In this document: positions 18,287 to 26,607 of the stretch, one piece after another
Position numbering within the stretch: the stretch's first letter is position 1
How the letters are laid out: every line of letters starts with the position of its first letter
Source of the DNA: Candidatus Tectimicrobiota bacterium
Lineage (GTDB): Bacteria > Tectomicrobia > Entotheonellia > Entotheonellales > Entotheonellaceae
Assembly (NCBI GenBank): GCA_026005175.1
Contig: BPKO01000002.1
Location: 280,501-344,500, forward strand
Length of the DNA stretch: 64,000 nt
Direction of reading: 5' to 3'
The notes under the pieces: generated by a model
What the model saw: only the letters and a program-made list of their open reading frames with translations
What the model was told of the DNA's origin: nothing
Databases searched by the model: none
Made by a program: the position numbers and the translations under genes

Positions 18287-19492
18287 TCACCACACGGGGA
18301 TGGCGCCGTGCACCAAGCGCTCGATAAACGCCGGCATGTTGGCAAGCTCGGCCTCTACGAGGTCGGTGATGGGGCGTTCGACCTCGTAGAGGCCGGTGCC
18401 GGGGGCAAGCCGCACCTGCACCGAGGTGACCCACGGCCTGTCAATGGGGGCGCCGATCTGGCTGCACAGCCAGACGTAGACTTCTTCTACCGGCTCGAGG
18501 GCCTCGTAAAGGCGCTCGGCCAGGTGGTGGGCGAGCAGCGAGTAGATCTTGCCCACGTGGCTCACGGGATTTTTGCCCGCTGCCGATTCGCTCCCAGCAG
18601 GGCGGTTGAGGCTGATGACTCCGTTGACGCGGTTGCCGCGCCCCACCTGGCCGCCGTCGCCGCTTTCGGCCGAAGTGCCCAGCACGGTGAGGTACATGCC
18701 GCCTAGGCCGCGGCCGGGGGCGTCCAGGGTGTTGAGGTGCACCGACACGCTCTCGAGCTGGCGCAGCTCGCCTTCCAGGTAGCGCTGCAGCGCCTCGGCC
18801 ACCGCCGCCTTGCGCTCAAAGTACGTCCGTTCGTCGGGGATGAAGCGGTCCACGAAAGCCAGCGCCACGGTGAGGGAGAGGTGGCGCTCCTGGCGGCAGC
18901 CCATGATTTTCACGTCTTCCCCTGTTTCGGGAAAGCGTGCTTTGAAAGCCGGTGAGTTGAGGTAACGTTCTGCCGCCAGCACGCAGCGCTCGGTCTCCGT
19001 CAGCGGCGCATAGCCCACCGCCGCCGAGGTGTCGTTGGCCCCCAGCGGCTGGCGGGCAAAGAGGTCGACGAGCTCCGGCGAGCCGGGGCGCAGCTCGTTT
19101 TGCAGCACCAGGTGGTGCTGCGGGTCAACAAAGCGCAGGTGCTCGCCAATCCAGCGCCGCACCGTTTCCGCAACGAGCTCGGCCACCGGCAGGGGCTCGC
19201 CTTGCCACGCCAGGGTGGCCCGATCCCCCACGATGAGGCGCATGGGCACCTCGACGCGGCCACCCCCCAGGGCCGGTGTGGTCTGTCCGGCCACCAGCAG
19301 CCCCTTGTCGAGGTTGTAGTGCAGCACGCGGCCAGCGGCGGCGAGGTAGGCCTGGCAGAGGGCCACGGAGACGGCCTCCATGAGGGCGTCGCACAGGGTG
19401 TCGGGGTGACCGAGGCCCTTGCGCTCCACCAGCTCCAGGCGCTGCTGGCTCACCGGAACCCCGGGCAAGTGCTCGAGGATGAGGCGCGACAC
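18287..19492 (-). CDS. mat: Archaeal-type methionine adenosyltransferase
   Basis: 401 residues from a GTG start. ERKGLGHPDTLCDALMEAV, LHYNLDKGLLVAG and VNGVISLNRPAGSESAAGKNP are characteristic of the archaeal S-adenosylmethionine synthetase family (PF01941), not the usual bacterial MetK. It makes S-adenosylmethionine from methionine and ATP. Some bacteria carry this form as a second enzyme. It lies 12 bases after the HPF-cold-shock gene in the same run, which suggests a condition-specific isozyme. Whether a standard metK exists elsewhere is unknown. Confidence 0.93.
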   Translation of the reverse strand: MSRLILEHLPGVPVSQQRLELVERKGLGHPDTLCDALMEAVSVALCQAYLAAAGRVLHYNLDKGLLVAGQTTPALGGGRVEVPMRLIVGDRATLAWQGEPLPVAELVAETVRRWIGEHLRFVDPQHHLVLQNELRPGSPELVDLFARQPLGANDTSAAVGYAPLTETERCVLAAERYLNSPAFKARFPETGEDVKIMGCRQERHLSLTVALAFVDRFIPDERTYFERKAAVAEALQRYLEGELRQLESVSVHLNTLDAPGRGLGGMYLTVLGTSAESGDGGQVGRGNRVNGVISLNRPAGSESAAGKNPVSHVGKIYSLLAHHLAERLYEALEPVEEVYVWLCSQIGAPIDRPWVTSVQVRLAPGTGLYEVERPITDLVEAELANMPAFIERLVHGAIPVW

Positions 19493-19504
19493 GGCCAGGG
19501 TTTC

Positions 19505-20032
19505 CTAGCGGGGCAGGCGCAGCGGCAGGACGCGCGAAGCCTGGGGACCGGCATGGCCCTGCTCGATGTCGAGCTCCACAGGCATGCCCACTTCGAGCGC
19601 CTCAAAGGGGATCTCGTGCACGGAATTGGCGTGGAAGTAGACCTCACGGTGCGACTCGGTCTCGATAAACCCGTAGCCGCGATCGCGAAACAGGCGCACG
19701 ATGCGGCCGCGCGGCCGCGGGCCAGGCTCCTTGAGGACTTGCCGCCGCTTGTCGCGAAACGCCTGAAGCTCGCGCCAGATGACATCGAAGACGCCATAGA
19801 CGGCGTCCTCGATGGTATCGCCTTGACACGAAGCGCTCAGGGTCTTGCCGGGCAGGGTGAGCACCACACGTGCCTCGTCGCTGCCTTTGAGGTGATGGCC
19901 GCTCTTGACCACCGTCACCCGGGCGTGCAGGATGTCGTGGTGCGAGTCGTTGAGCTCTTCCAGGCGCTCGGCAATCCAGCCCCGTAAACCCGGTTCGAGT
20001 TCCGTGTGCTGCGCTTCGATGCGGATCTGCAT
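19505..20032 (-). CDS. Ribosome hibernation factor (HPF/RaiA) fused to a cold-shock domain
   Basis: 175 residues. Residues 1-95 follow the HPF/RaiA/YfiA fold (MQIRIEAQHTELEP and VVLTLPGKTLSASCQGDTIEDAV). Residues about 108-172 are a cold-shock RNA-binding domain (GRIVRLFRDRGYGFIET with VYFHANSV). HPF proteins bind in the 30S decoding groove and hold idle ribosomes; the attached CSD would add RNA binding. GGAGGGAGG precedes the ATG. It is nine bases after the eRF1-like gene. Confidence 0.9.
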   Translation of the reverse strand: MQIRIEAQHTELEPGLRGWIAERLEELNDSHHDILHARVTVVKSGHHLKGSDEARVVLTLPGKTLSASCQGDTIEDAVYGVFDVIWRELQAFRDKRRQVLKEPGPRPRGRIVRLFRDRGYGFIETESHREVYFHANSVHEIPFEALEVGMPVELDIEQGHAGPQASRVLPLRLPR

Positions 20033-20041
20033 ACCTCCCTC

Positions 20042-21175
20042 CTACTTGTAGCGCAGTAAGGCACCCACCCCTTCGTACGCTGCCAGCCGCGGATCGGGCG
20101 CGATGAGCTCCACCTCGCCGTCAAGCGCCAGCACCCTGGCCACCAGCGCTTCTCCGAGGTCAACGGCAGCGGGCGTCCCACCGCAGGCCGGACACGCCGC
20201 CGGCGGTGCCTCTTCTCCCAACCAGCCGCAGGCGGTGCAGCGCCAGCCGGGATGGCGCAGGTCGCGGTGCATGACCAGCTTGTGCACGCGCCCGGTGTTG
20301 GCAGCGGCCAGCGTCTCCTGGCGGCCCACCACTGCCAGGCCGCCGCGCGCAGCACGCGACAGCAAGAGCTCCACCGTGGCCTGTTCTTCCTCGCGCTCGT
20401 GGCGTTCCAGAACTTGGCGGGCCACTTCTACGATGCGTGTTTCTGGCGCATGGAGGTCGAGCGACGCCGCTTCGAGCACCTGTGGCTGCACGGCAGGCGG
20501 CAAGAAACGCCGGAAGTTGGCCCGCACCTCCTCGGGGCCAGCCAGGATAAGGCGGGCGTGGGGTTGCCGCTGCAGGCAAGCGATCAGGTAGTCCGCCACT
20601 TCCTTGTGGTGGCGGTCGATATGGTCCTTGACGTGGCGCTGGTAGCGCATCTGCGCCCAGCCACCTTGCTTGTGGCGCCCGGGCACTTCGGCGTTGAAGG
20701 CGGTTTCGGAAAGCAGGCCGCCTAAGACCACCTCGCAGACGCGGGCGGCGCGCGAGTCCACCAGCACCACCAGGGCATTGGTGTAGTCCTCGTCCAGGCG
20801 GGCCAGCTGCCGCAGCGCCGGGCGCTCGGCAATCGTGAACTCGTTTTCGAAGGGCACGGGCGCCGGTAGCTCCACCCACAGCCCGGCACCGTTGCAAGCA
20901 AAAAGGGCATAGCCGGGGGCCGTCACCTCCAGGGTGCGATGCCGCAGCTTTTCTTGCCACGCCTCGAGGCGGGCGAGATCGGCGTCCAGGCTGGCTTGCG
21001 CTTCGGCCTGCTCAAGCGTGAGCAGGCGAGCCTGGCGCAGGTGGCGGGTGAGAAACGTGAGGACCTGCTCGCGCTGGTGCTGGTCGCGCCACTGGGTGTC
21101 GAGGTAGACGCTCACCACCGGCAGCGTGCCGCCGGAGAACTTGGCCAGCTCGCGTAGTTCTTTGGTAATTTCCAT
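20042..21175 (-). CDS. Bacterial eRF1-family (baeRF) protein, candidate ribosome rescue factor
   Basis: 377 residues. The N-terminal domain contains GGWAQMRYQRHVKDH, the position of the catalytic Gln loop (GGQ-like) in eRF1/Vms1-type peptidyl-tRNA hydrolases. The central segment ARLILAGPEEVRANF resembles eRF1 domain 3. A C-terminal zinc ribbon has CTACGW and CPACGG. Such proteins are predicted to act on stalled or idle ribosomes. ATG 21175 is seven bases after GGAGG; a GTG at 21181 would overlap the DksA-like stop. Neighbours are an HPF fusion and a DksA-like gene, supporting a ribosome-linked role. Confidence 0.8.
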   Translation of the reverse strand: MEITKELRELAKFSGGTLPVVSVYLDTQWRDQHQREQVLTFLTRHLRQARLLTLEQAEAQASLDADLARLEAWQEKLRHRTLEVTAPGYALFACNGAGLWVELPAPVPFENEFTIAERPALRQLARLDEDYTNALVVLVDSRAARVCEVVLGGLLSETAFNAEVPGRHKQGGWAQMRYQRHVKDHIDRHHKEVADYLIACLQRQPHARLILAGPEEVRANFRRFLPPAVQPQVLEAASLDLHAPETRIVEVARQVLERHEREEEQATVELLLSRAARGGLAVVGRQETLAAANTGRVHKLVMHRDLRHPGWRCTACGWLGEEAPPAACPACGGTPAAVDLGEALVARVLALDGEVELIAPDPRLAAYEGVGALLRYK

Positions 21176-21177
21176 CC

Positions 21178-21531
21178 TCACGCCTCCGCCGAGACTTCTT
21201 GCGTTTCCTGGCAGCGCACACAGCGGCGCGCCGTAGGCAGCACTTCCAGGCGCGCCCGCGGAATTTCCTTACCGCAGGCCTCGCAGCGGCCGTACGTGCC
21301 CGCCTCGAGGCGTGCCAACGCCGCCTGGATCTCTTCCCACTCGCGCCGGCTCTGCTCGTCGAGCAGCTCGAGGTCGAGTTCCGTGTCTTCAGCCTGAGCG
21401 CGGTCGCCGTATTCGATTTCGCGCTCGCTGGCAGCGGCCAGCTCGGCCTCCAGGTCGTAAATGCGGCGCACGAGAGCGCGTTGCTGTTCCAGGAGGCGCT
21501 GGCGGAAGGCTTCCCGCGTGGCGGCGTCCAT
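21178..21531 (-). CDS. DksA/TraR-type zinc-finger protein
   Basis: 117 residues: a long charged coiled coil (about 1-80) and a C4 zinc finger (CEACGKEIPRARLEVLP followed by CVRCQ) close to the C-terminus. DksA proteins insert the coiled-coil tip into the RNA polymerase secondary channel and modulate the stringent response with ppGpp. AAGGAG precedes the ATG. It lies 12 bases after pncB and two bases before the eRF1-like start. Confidence 0.92.
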   Translation of the reverse strand: MDAATREAFRQRLLEQQRALVRRIYDLEAELAAASEREIEYGDRAQAEDTELDLELLDEQSRREWEEIQAALARLEAGTYGRCEACGKEIPRARLEVLPTARRCVRCQETQEVSAEA

Positions 21532-21543
21532 GCTCTGTGCTCC

Positions 21544-22920
21544 TTAACCGGTGTAATGCTGGAGCAGCTCGCTCTCCACCTCTTGCTGCACGGCGCGCAG
21601 TTCGGCGCTGAGCCGCACCGGGTAGGTGGCGCCACCGCTGAGACGGCGGTATGGCTCGGGCAGCCGGCGCATGGCTTCCAGGTGTCGATCGCGAGCCTCG
21701 TGCAGGCTGGGCAGTGTTCCCAGGCGCCGGCCGTCGCGCATCACCTCCTGCAAGAGCGGCTCCGCCGCGGGCGCTGGCGGCGCTTCGTCGCGCAAGGTTA
21801 AAATGTCCTCTACATAATGACCGTCTCTGGTGCAGCGCCACACCTGCTTGTCTTCAGGGAGGGTGGCCTTGTCGGCACTCAGCTTGGCCACCGGGCGGCC
21901 GTCGTACTTGACCAGCTTGTAAGCGATGTCGTAGTACGGCGCGCCCGCTGACACCCCCATGCGTGTTCCCACACCAAAGACGTCAACGCAGCCCCCGGCG
22001 CGCAGGATGGCGTCGATGGCGTATTCGTCGAGGCCGCCGCTGGCGACGATACGCACCTCGTTGAGCCCGGCGGCATCGAGCATGGCCCGCACCTGCTTGC
22101 TCAGCGCCGCGATGTCGCCGCTGTCAAGGCGCACTCCGCGCAGCTTGTGGCCAGCCCGCGCCAGCTCCTGGCCCACCTGGACGGCGTGGCGGGCGCCCAC
22201 TAGGGTGTCGTAGGTGTCGATGAGCAGCACCGTCTGGTCGGGATAGGTAGCGGCAAAGGCCCGAAAGGCCTCCAGCTCGTCGGCAAAGCTCATGATGTAC
22301 GAGTGGGCCATGGTGCCCGAGATGGGAATGCCGTAATAGCGACCGGCCAGGACGTTGCTGGTGCCCTCAAACCCGGCCAGGTAGCTGGCCCGCGCCACTT
22401 TCATCGCCGCGTCGGTGCCGTGCGTGCGCCGCAGGGCAAAGTCGATGAGGGCCCGCCCCCGCGCCGCCTGCACGCAGCGCGCCGCCTTGGTGGCCACTAG
22501 CGTTTGCAGGTGAACGGCATTGATGACAAAGCTCTCGACCAACTGGGCGTCGATGATCGGCGCCGTCACTTCCAGGATCGGCTCGTTGACAAAGAACACC
22601 GTGCCTTCGGGCATGGCCACCACGTCGCCACGGAAGCGCCAGTTGGCCAGGTAAGCAAGGAAGTCCTCGGTAAAGCGCCCCGTCTGGCGCAAGTAGGCCA
22701 GCGCCGAGGGTGGAAAGTGGACCGCTTCCAGGTACTCCAGCACGGTGGCCAGCCCCGCGGCCACAAAATACGTGAAGTCTGGCGGATAGCTGCGAATGAA
22801 GAGGCTAAACGTCGCCGTACCGTTGTGGCGGTGATGAAAGTAGCTCTGGGCCATGGTGAGCTGGTAGAGATCCGTCAGCAGCCCCAACTCGTCTACCCCG
22901 ATGCCCGTTGCCTCGGCCAT
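21544..22920 (-). CDS. pncB: Nicotinate phosphoribosyltransferase
   Basis: 458 residues. LLTDLYQLTMAQSYF starts the enzyme; FALRRTHGTDAAMKVARA and RLDSGDIAALSKQVR are the phosphoribosyl and nicotinate-binding motifs, and FGVGTRMG follows. It salvages nicotinate into the NAD pathway in the cytosol. The start follows AAGGAGT. It is the first gene of the seven-gene minus-strand run, 53 bases from a perfect sigma-54 promoter. Confidence 0.95.
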   Translation of the reverse strand: MAEATGIGVDELGLLTDLYQLTMAQSYFHHRHNGTATFSLFIRSYPPDFTYFVAAGLATVLEYLEAVHFPPSALAYLRQTGRFTEDFLAYLANWRFRGDVVAMPEGTVFFVNEPILEVTAPIIDAQLVESFVINAVHLQTLVATKAARCVQAARGRALIDFALRRTHGTDAAMKVARASYLAGFEGTSNVLAGRYYGIPISGTMAHSYIMSFADELEAFRAFAATYPDQTVLLIDTYDTLVGARHAVQVGQELARAGHKLRGVRLDSGDIAALSKQVRAMLDAAGLNEVRIVASGGLDEYAIDAILRAGGCVDVFGVGTRMGVSAGAPYYDIAYKLVKYDGRPVAKLSADKATLPEDKQVWRCTRDGHYVEDILTLRDEAPPAPAAEPLLQEVMRDGRRLGTLPSLHEARDRHLEAMRRLPEPYRRLSGGATYPVRLSAELRAVQQEVESELLQHYTG

Positions 22921-22972
22921 GCCCACACTCCTTGCAAATGCCCATGCCTGGCACGCCGTGCTTCGGTAAGGA

Positions 22973-22988
22973 AGCAACGCCTGTGCCA
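22973..22988 (-). promoter_or_regulatory. Sigma-54 promoter of the pncB operon (minus strand)
   Basis: Read on the minus strand from 22988, TGGCACAGGCGTTGCT matches the consensus at every conserved position. Transcription would start near 22962, about 42 bases before the pncB ATG. It is divergent from the sigma-54 promoter at 23142 and shares the tandem dyads at 23056-23088. Confidence 0.8.
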
Positions 22989-23055
22989 TCCCGGTGTCGC
23001 CCTAATTATGGCCACAAAGGCCCTTCTGGACAACCCTGCCTGGCCAGGCGAGCAC

Positions 23056-23088
23056 CGACAGGTTGTCCGCTCTGGGGACAAGTTGTCC
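23056..23088. promoter_or_regulatory. Tandem GACA-N3-TGTC dyads between two divergent sigma-54 promoters
   Basis: CGACA-GGT-TGTCC (23056-23068) and the perfect GGACA-AGT-TGTCC (23076-23088) have centres 20 bp apart. They lie 67 bp from the minus-strand promoter and 53 bp from the plus-strand promoter, so one activator could serve both. A further half-site GGACA is at 23028. Together with the two promoters this accounts for the gene-free interval 22921-23289. Confidence 0.7.
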
Positions 23089-23141
23089 GAGGTGGTGGAG
23101 ACGACGGCAGCGGGGTGCGCAGCGTGCGGGAGCAGTCCCTC

Positions 23142-23157
23142 TGGCACGCTTTTTGCC
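23142..23157 (+). promoter_or_regulatory. Sigma-54 promoter of the glycosyltransferase gene
   Basis: TGGCACGCTTTTTGCC matches TGGCAC-R-N4-TTGC with exact spacing. Transcription would start near 23168 and leave a 120-base leader. Confidence 0.75.
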
Positions 23158-23289
23158 ATGGCGGGAGGCGGCACACCATGGCTCTCGATCCGGTTTCCGG
23201 TTCAGCTGGCATAGAGGGGTAGGGCGCCAAGACGTGGCGCGGCGGCGTTCTGGCGCCTGGCCTCGGGTGTAGAGGAGGTGTGAGAGACG

Positions 23290-24393
23290 ATGCGGATCGC
23301 GCAAGTGGCACCTTTGTACGAGAGCGTGCCGCCTAAGCTCTACGGCGGCACGGAGCGCGTGGTCTCGTATCTCACCGAAGAACTCGTGCGTCAAGGGCAC
23401 GAGGTGACGCTTTTTGCCAGTGGCGACTCGCAGACGCGAGCCCGGCTGGTGTCGCCGTGCGCGCGGGCTTTGCGGCTCGACGCGCGCTGCCGCGACCCGC
23501 TCGTGTACCACATCCTCATGCTCGAGCAGGTCTTTCGCGAGGCGGCCGATTTTGACCTCATCCACTTCCACATCGACTACCTCCACTTCCCGCTGGTGCG
23601 GCGGCAGCTGACCCCGGCCCTCACCACCCTGCACGGGCGGCTGGACCTTCCCGACCTGGTGCCGCTGTACCGCGAGTTTGGCGACCTGCCGGTGGTGTCG
23701 ATCTCCAATGCCCAGCGGCAGCCGCTGCCTTGGCTCAACTGGCAGGGGACGGTGTACCACGGCCTGCCGCCCGACCTCTACACGTTCCAGCCGCAGCCGG
23801 GTTCGTATCTGGCCTTTTTAGGCCGCATTTCGCCGGAGAAGCGGCCCGACCGGGCCATCGACATCGCCCTGCGCACCGGCATGCCCCTTAAAATCGCCGC
23901 CAAAGTGGACCGCGTTGACCGCGCCTACTTTGAAGAGGTCATTCGGCCGCGGCTGCGCCATCCCCTGGTGGAGTACCTGGGCGAAATCGGCGAAGCCGAA
24001 AAGAATGCCTTCTTGGGCAACGCCTACGCGTTGCTCTTTCCCGTGGACTGGCCCGAGCCCTTCGGCTTGGTGATGATCGAGGCCCTGGCCTGCGGCACGC
24101 CGGTGATTGCCTACCGCTGCGGCTCGGTGCCAGAAGTGCTCGAACACGGGGTCACCGGCTACATCGTCGACGGCCTGGAAGAAGCGGTGCGGGCCGTGGA
24201 ACGCATCCCCTTGCTGAGCCGCCAGCAGTGCCGGCAGGTGTTCGAGGCGCGGTTTTCGGTTGCCCGCATGGCCCGCGACTACCTGGCCATTTACGAGCGG
24301 CTGCGGCACACCCGCCCGCCGGCCGTGTCCGTAGGCTTGCCGGCAGACGGCAGGCCGGTAGCGACTGCCGATTCCGTGGTCACCGCCGCCTAG
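23290..24393 (+). CDS. Family 4 glycosyltransferase
   Basis: 367 residues with the GT-B fold. KLYGGTERVVSYLTEEL is the glycine-rich acceptor-side loop, YLAFLGRISPEKRPD starts the donor-binding half, and EPFGLVMIEALACGTPVIA is the EX7E nucleotide-sugar motif. Substrates are unknown; proteins of this kind make glycans, trehalose-like sugars or envelope polysaccharide. GAGGAGGTG precedes the ATG. Its sigma-54 promoter and shared enhancers tie it to the divergent dormancy-type operon. Confidence 0.88.
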   Translation: MRIAQVAPLYESVPPKLYGGTERVVSYLTEELVRQGHEVTLFASGDSQTRARLVSPCARALRLDARCRDPLVYHILMLEQVFREAADFDLIHFHIDYLHFPLVRRQLTPALTTLHGRLDLPDLVPLYREFGDLPVVSISNAQRQPLPWLNWQGTVYHGLPPDLYTFQPQPGSYLAFLGRISPEKRPDRAIDIALRTGMPLKIAAKVDRVDRAYFEEVIRPRLRHPLVEYLGEIGEAEKNAFLGNAYALLFPVDWPEPFGLVMIEALACGTPVIAYRCGSVPEVLEHGVTGYIVDGLEEAVRAVERIPLLSRQQCRQVFEARFSVARMARDYLAIYERLRHTRPPAVSVGLPADGRPVATADSVVTAA

Positions 24394-24421
24394 GCGCCCG
24401 GCAGGCCGGCACGCTTCGCCT

Positions 24422-24450
24422 TTGGCTTTCCAGCGCCGGTGGTGTACACT
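24422..24450 (+). promoter_or_regulatory. Sigma-70-like promoter for ftsH
   Basis: TTGGCT (24422-24427) and TACACT (24445-24450) with a 17-base spacer, about 180 bases ahead of the ftsH start. Moderate match. Confidence 0.35.
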
Positions 24451-24629
24451 GAAGCAGGAACGCCGGCCTCTGCGGCCTGCAGGGGTGGTGTGTGTCACCC
24501 CAGGGGCGTACTACCCGCAGGTGCGGCGCTCCCTGTTCCTGCGTTGGCCTGTCGTAGGGCGGCCGCGGGGCGGTCCCAGGGAGCCCCGCCAGAGGCTCTA
24601 TTGCGGCGGTGTTGCACGGAGAGAACCGC

Positions 24630-26504
24630 ATGAGTCAGCAGCCCAACAATCGCGGTCGCAACAGCTTCAGGCCAGGCGGCGGCCCCTTTCCCCTGTGGTA
24701 TCTCCTGGTGGCCATTGGCCTGATGCTGGTCATCCAGAACCTGCTGTTTACCCAGCCCTTTGAGCAGCTGCCTTACAGCGAGTTCAAGGCCTACTTGCGG
24801 CAGGGGAAAGTGGCGGAGGTGCAAATCGGCGAGCAGACCATCCGCGGCAAGCTGCGCCAGCCACCGGGAAGCCCCCAGGATCCGCCGCGGCGCTTTACCA
24901 CCGTGCGGGTCGAAGATCCCGACCTCATTCGCGAGCTGGAAGCCCAGGGTGTGGCCTACCGCGGGCAGTACGAGAACGAGTTCGTCAAGACCCTGCTTTC
25001 CTGGCTGGTGCCCCTGGGCTTGCTTTTTCTCTTTTGGATGCTGATGGCGCGGCGCTTTGGTCCCGGGCAGGGGGTGATGAACTTCGGCAAAAGCCGTGCC
25101 CGTATCTACGCCGAGCGCGCCACCGGGGTGACGTTTGCCGATGTGGCAGGAGCCGACGAGGCCAAAGAAGAGCTGCAAGAAATCATCGACTTCTTGCGCC
25201 AGCCGCAGAAGTACGCTGCCCTTGGTGGCCGCATTCCCAAAGGCGTCCTCCTGGTCGGCCCCCCGGGCACGGGCAAGACCCTGCTGGCGCGCGCCGTGGC
25301 CGGGGAGGCCTCAGTGCCCTTTTTTAGCCTGAGCGGCTCGGACTTTGTAGAGATGTTTGTGGGCGTGGGGGCGGCTCGCGTGCGCGACCTCTTCAAGCAG
25401 GCACAGGAAAAAGCCCCTTGCATTGTCTTTATCGACGAGCTCGACGCGGTGGGCAAAGCGCGCGGCATCAATCCCATCCAGCAAAACGACGAGCGCGAGC
25501 AGACCCTCAACCAGCTGCTGGCCGAAATGGACGGCTTTGATCCCCGCAAAGGGGTGATCATTCTGGCGGCCACCAACCGGCCGGAGATCCTCGATCCCGC
25601 CTTGCTGCGCGCCGGCCGCTTCGACCGCCAGGTGGTGGTGGATCGTCCTGACCTGCAGGGGCGCCTGCAGATCCTGCAGATCCACGCCCGCAAGGTGCGC
25701 CTCGCCCCCGACGTCGACTTGCAGGTGATTGCCGCCCGCACCCCGGGCATGGTGGGCTCCGACTTGGCCAACGTCATCAACGAGGCGGCCCTGCTGGCGG
25801 CCCGCCACGGCAAGAGCGCCGTCACCATGGAAGAGCTCGACAAAGCCATCGACCGCATCATGGCCGGGCCGGAGAAGAAAAGCCGCGTGCTGGCCCCGGA
25901 GGAAAAGCGGCGCGTGGCTTACCACGAGTCGGGCCACGCCCTGGTGGCCGAGGCGGTGCCCACCGCCGATCCGGTGCGCAAGGTGACCATCATCCCCCAT
26001 GGGGTGGCCGCCCTGGGCTACACGCAGCAGCTGCCTACCCAGGACCGTTACCTCTACACCAAAGAGGAGCTGCTTGACCGCATCACCGTGCTGCTGGGCG
26101 GCCGCGCCGCCGAAGAGGTCGTTTTTGGGAGTGTCTCCACCGGCGCCCAAGACGACTTGCAGCGGGCCAGCGAGCTGGCACGTCGCATGGTGACCGAGCT
26201 GGGCATGAGCGAGCTGCTCGGCCCCTACGCCGTAGAGCAGGGACGCCAGCCCCTCTTCTTGCCCAACGGCTACCAGCCGGTGAAGACATACAGCGAGGCC
26301 ACGGCGCAGCGCGTGGACCGCGAGGCGCAGACCATCGTGGAGCGCATGTACCAGCGGGCACGGCGCATCCTGGAGGCACACCGCGACAAGCTGGAAACCC
26401 TGGCGCAGTACCTGCTCGCCCACGAGGCGATCGACCAGCCCACTTTGGCTACCCTGCTGGGCAACGTGCGCACGGAAGCCGAGCCGCAGCTCGTCGATTG
26501 GTAA
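24630..26504 (+). CDS. ftsH: ATP-dependent zinc metalloprotease FtsH
   Basis: 624 residues. Two membrane helices (about 17-37 and 113-133) flank a periplasmic loop. The AAA+ domain has Walker A GPPGTGKT (about 210), Walker [13 protein letters not shown] and the second region of homology with [18 protein letters not shown]. The zinc protease motif HESGH lies near residue 432. FtsH degrades membrane and short-lived regulatory proteins. ATG 24630 is preferred; an ATG seven codons upstream lacks a ribosome site. Confidence 0.97.
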   Translation: MSQQPNNRGRNSFRPGGGPFPLWYLLVAIGLMLVIQNLLFTQPFEQLPYSEFKAYLRQGKVAEVQIGEQTIRGKLRQPPGSPQDPPRRFTTVRVEDPDLIRELEAQGVAYRGQYENEFVKTLLSWLVPLGLLFLFWMLMARRFGPGQGVMNFGKSRARIYAERATGVTFADVAGADEAKEELQEIIDFLRQPQKYAALGGRIPKGVLLVGPPGTGKTLLARAVAGEASVPFFSLSGSDFVEMFVGVGAARVRDLFKQAQEKAPCIVFIDELDAVGKARGINPIQQNDEREQTLNQLLAEMDGFDPRKGVIILAATNRPEILDPALLRAGRFDRQVVVDRPDLQGRLQILQIHARKVRLAPDVDLQVIAARTPGMVGSDLANVINEAALLAARHGKSAVTMEELDKAIDRIMAGPEKKSRVLAPEEKRRVAYHESGHALVAEAVPTADPVRKVTIIPHGVAALGYTQQLPTQDRYLYTKEELLDRITVLLGGRAAEEVVFGSVSTGAQDDLQRASELARRMVTELGMSELLGPYAVEQGRQPLFLPNGYQPVKTYSEATAQRVDREAQTIVERMYQRARRILEAHRDKLETLAQYLLAHEAIDQPTLATLLGNVRTEAEPQLVDW

Positions 26505-26607
26505 CCCGGGCCCGCCTGCCGGCAAGTTGCCTCTTGACTTCTGCCGCAAGATCGGCACACTGCAGGGAAACCCTCTGGCGCTTTCACGTGTCACGGGAGA
26601 ACCGACG

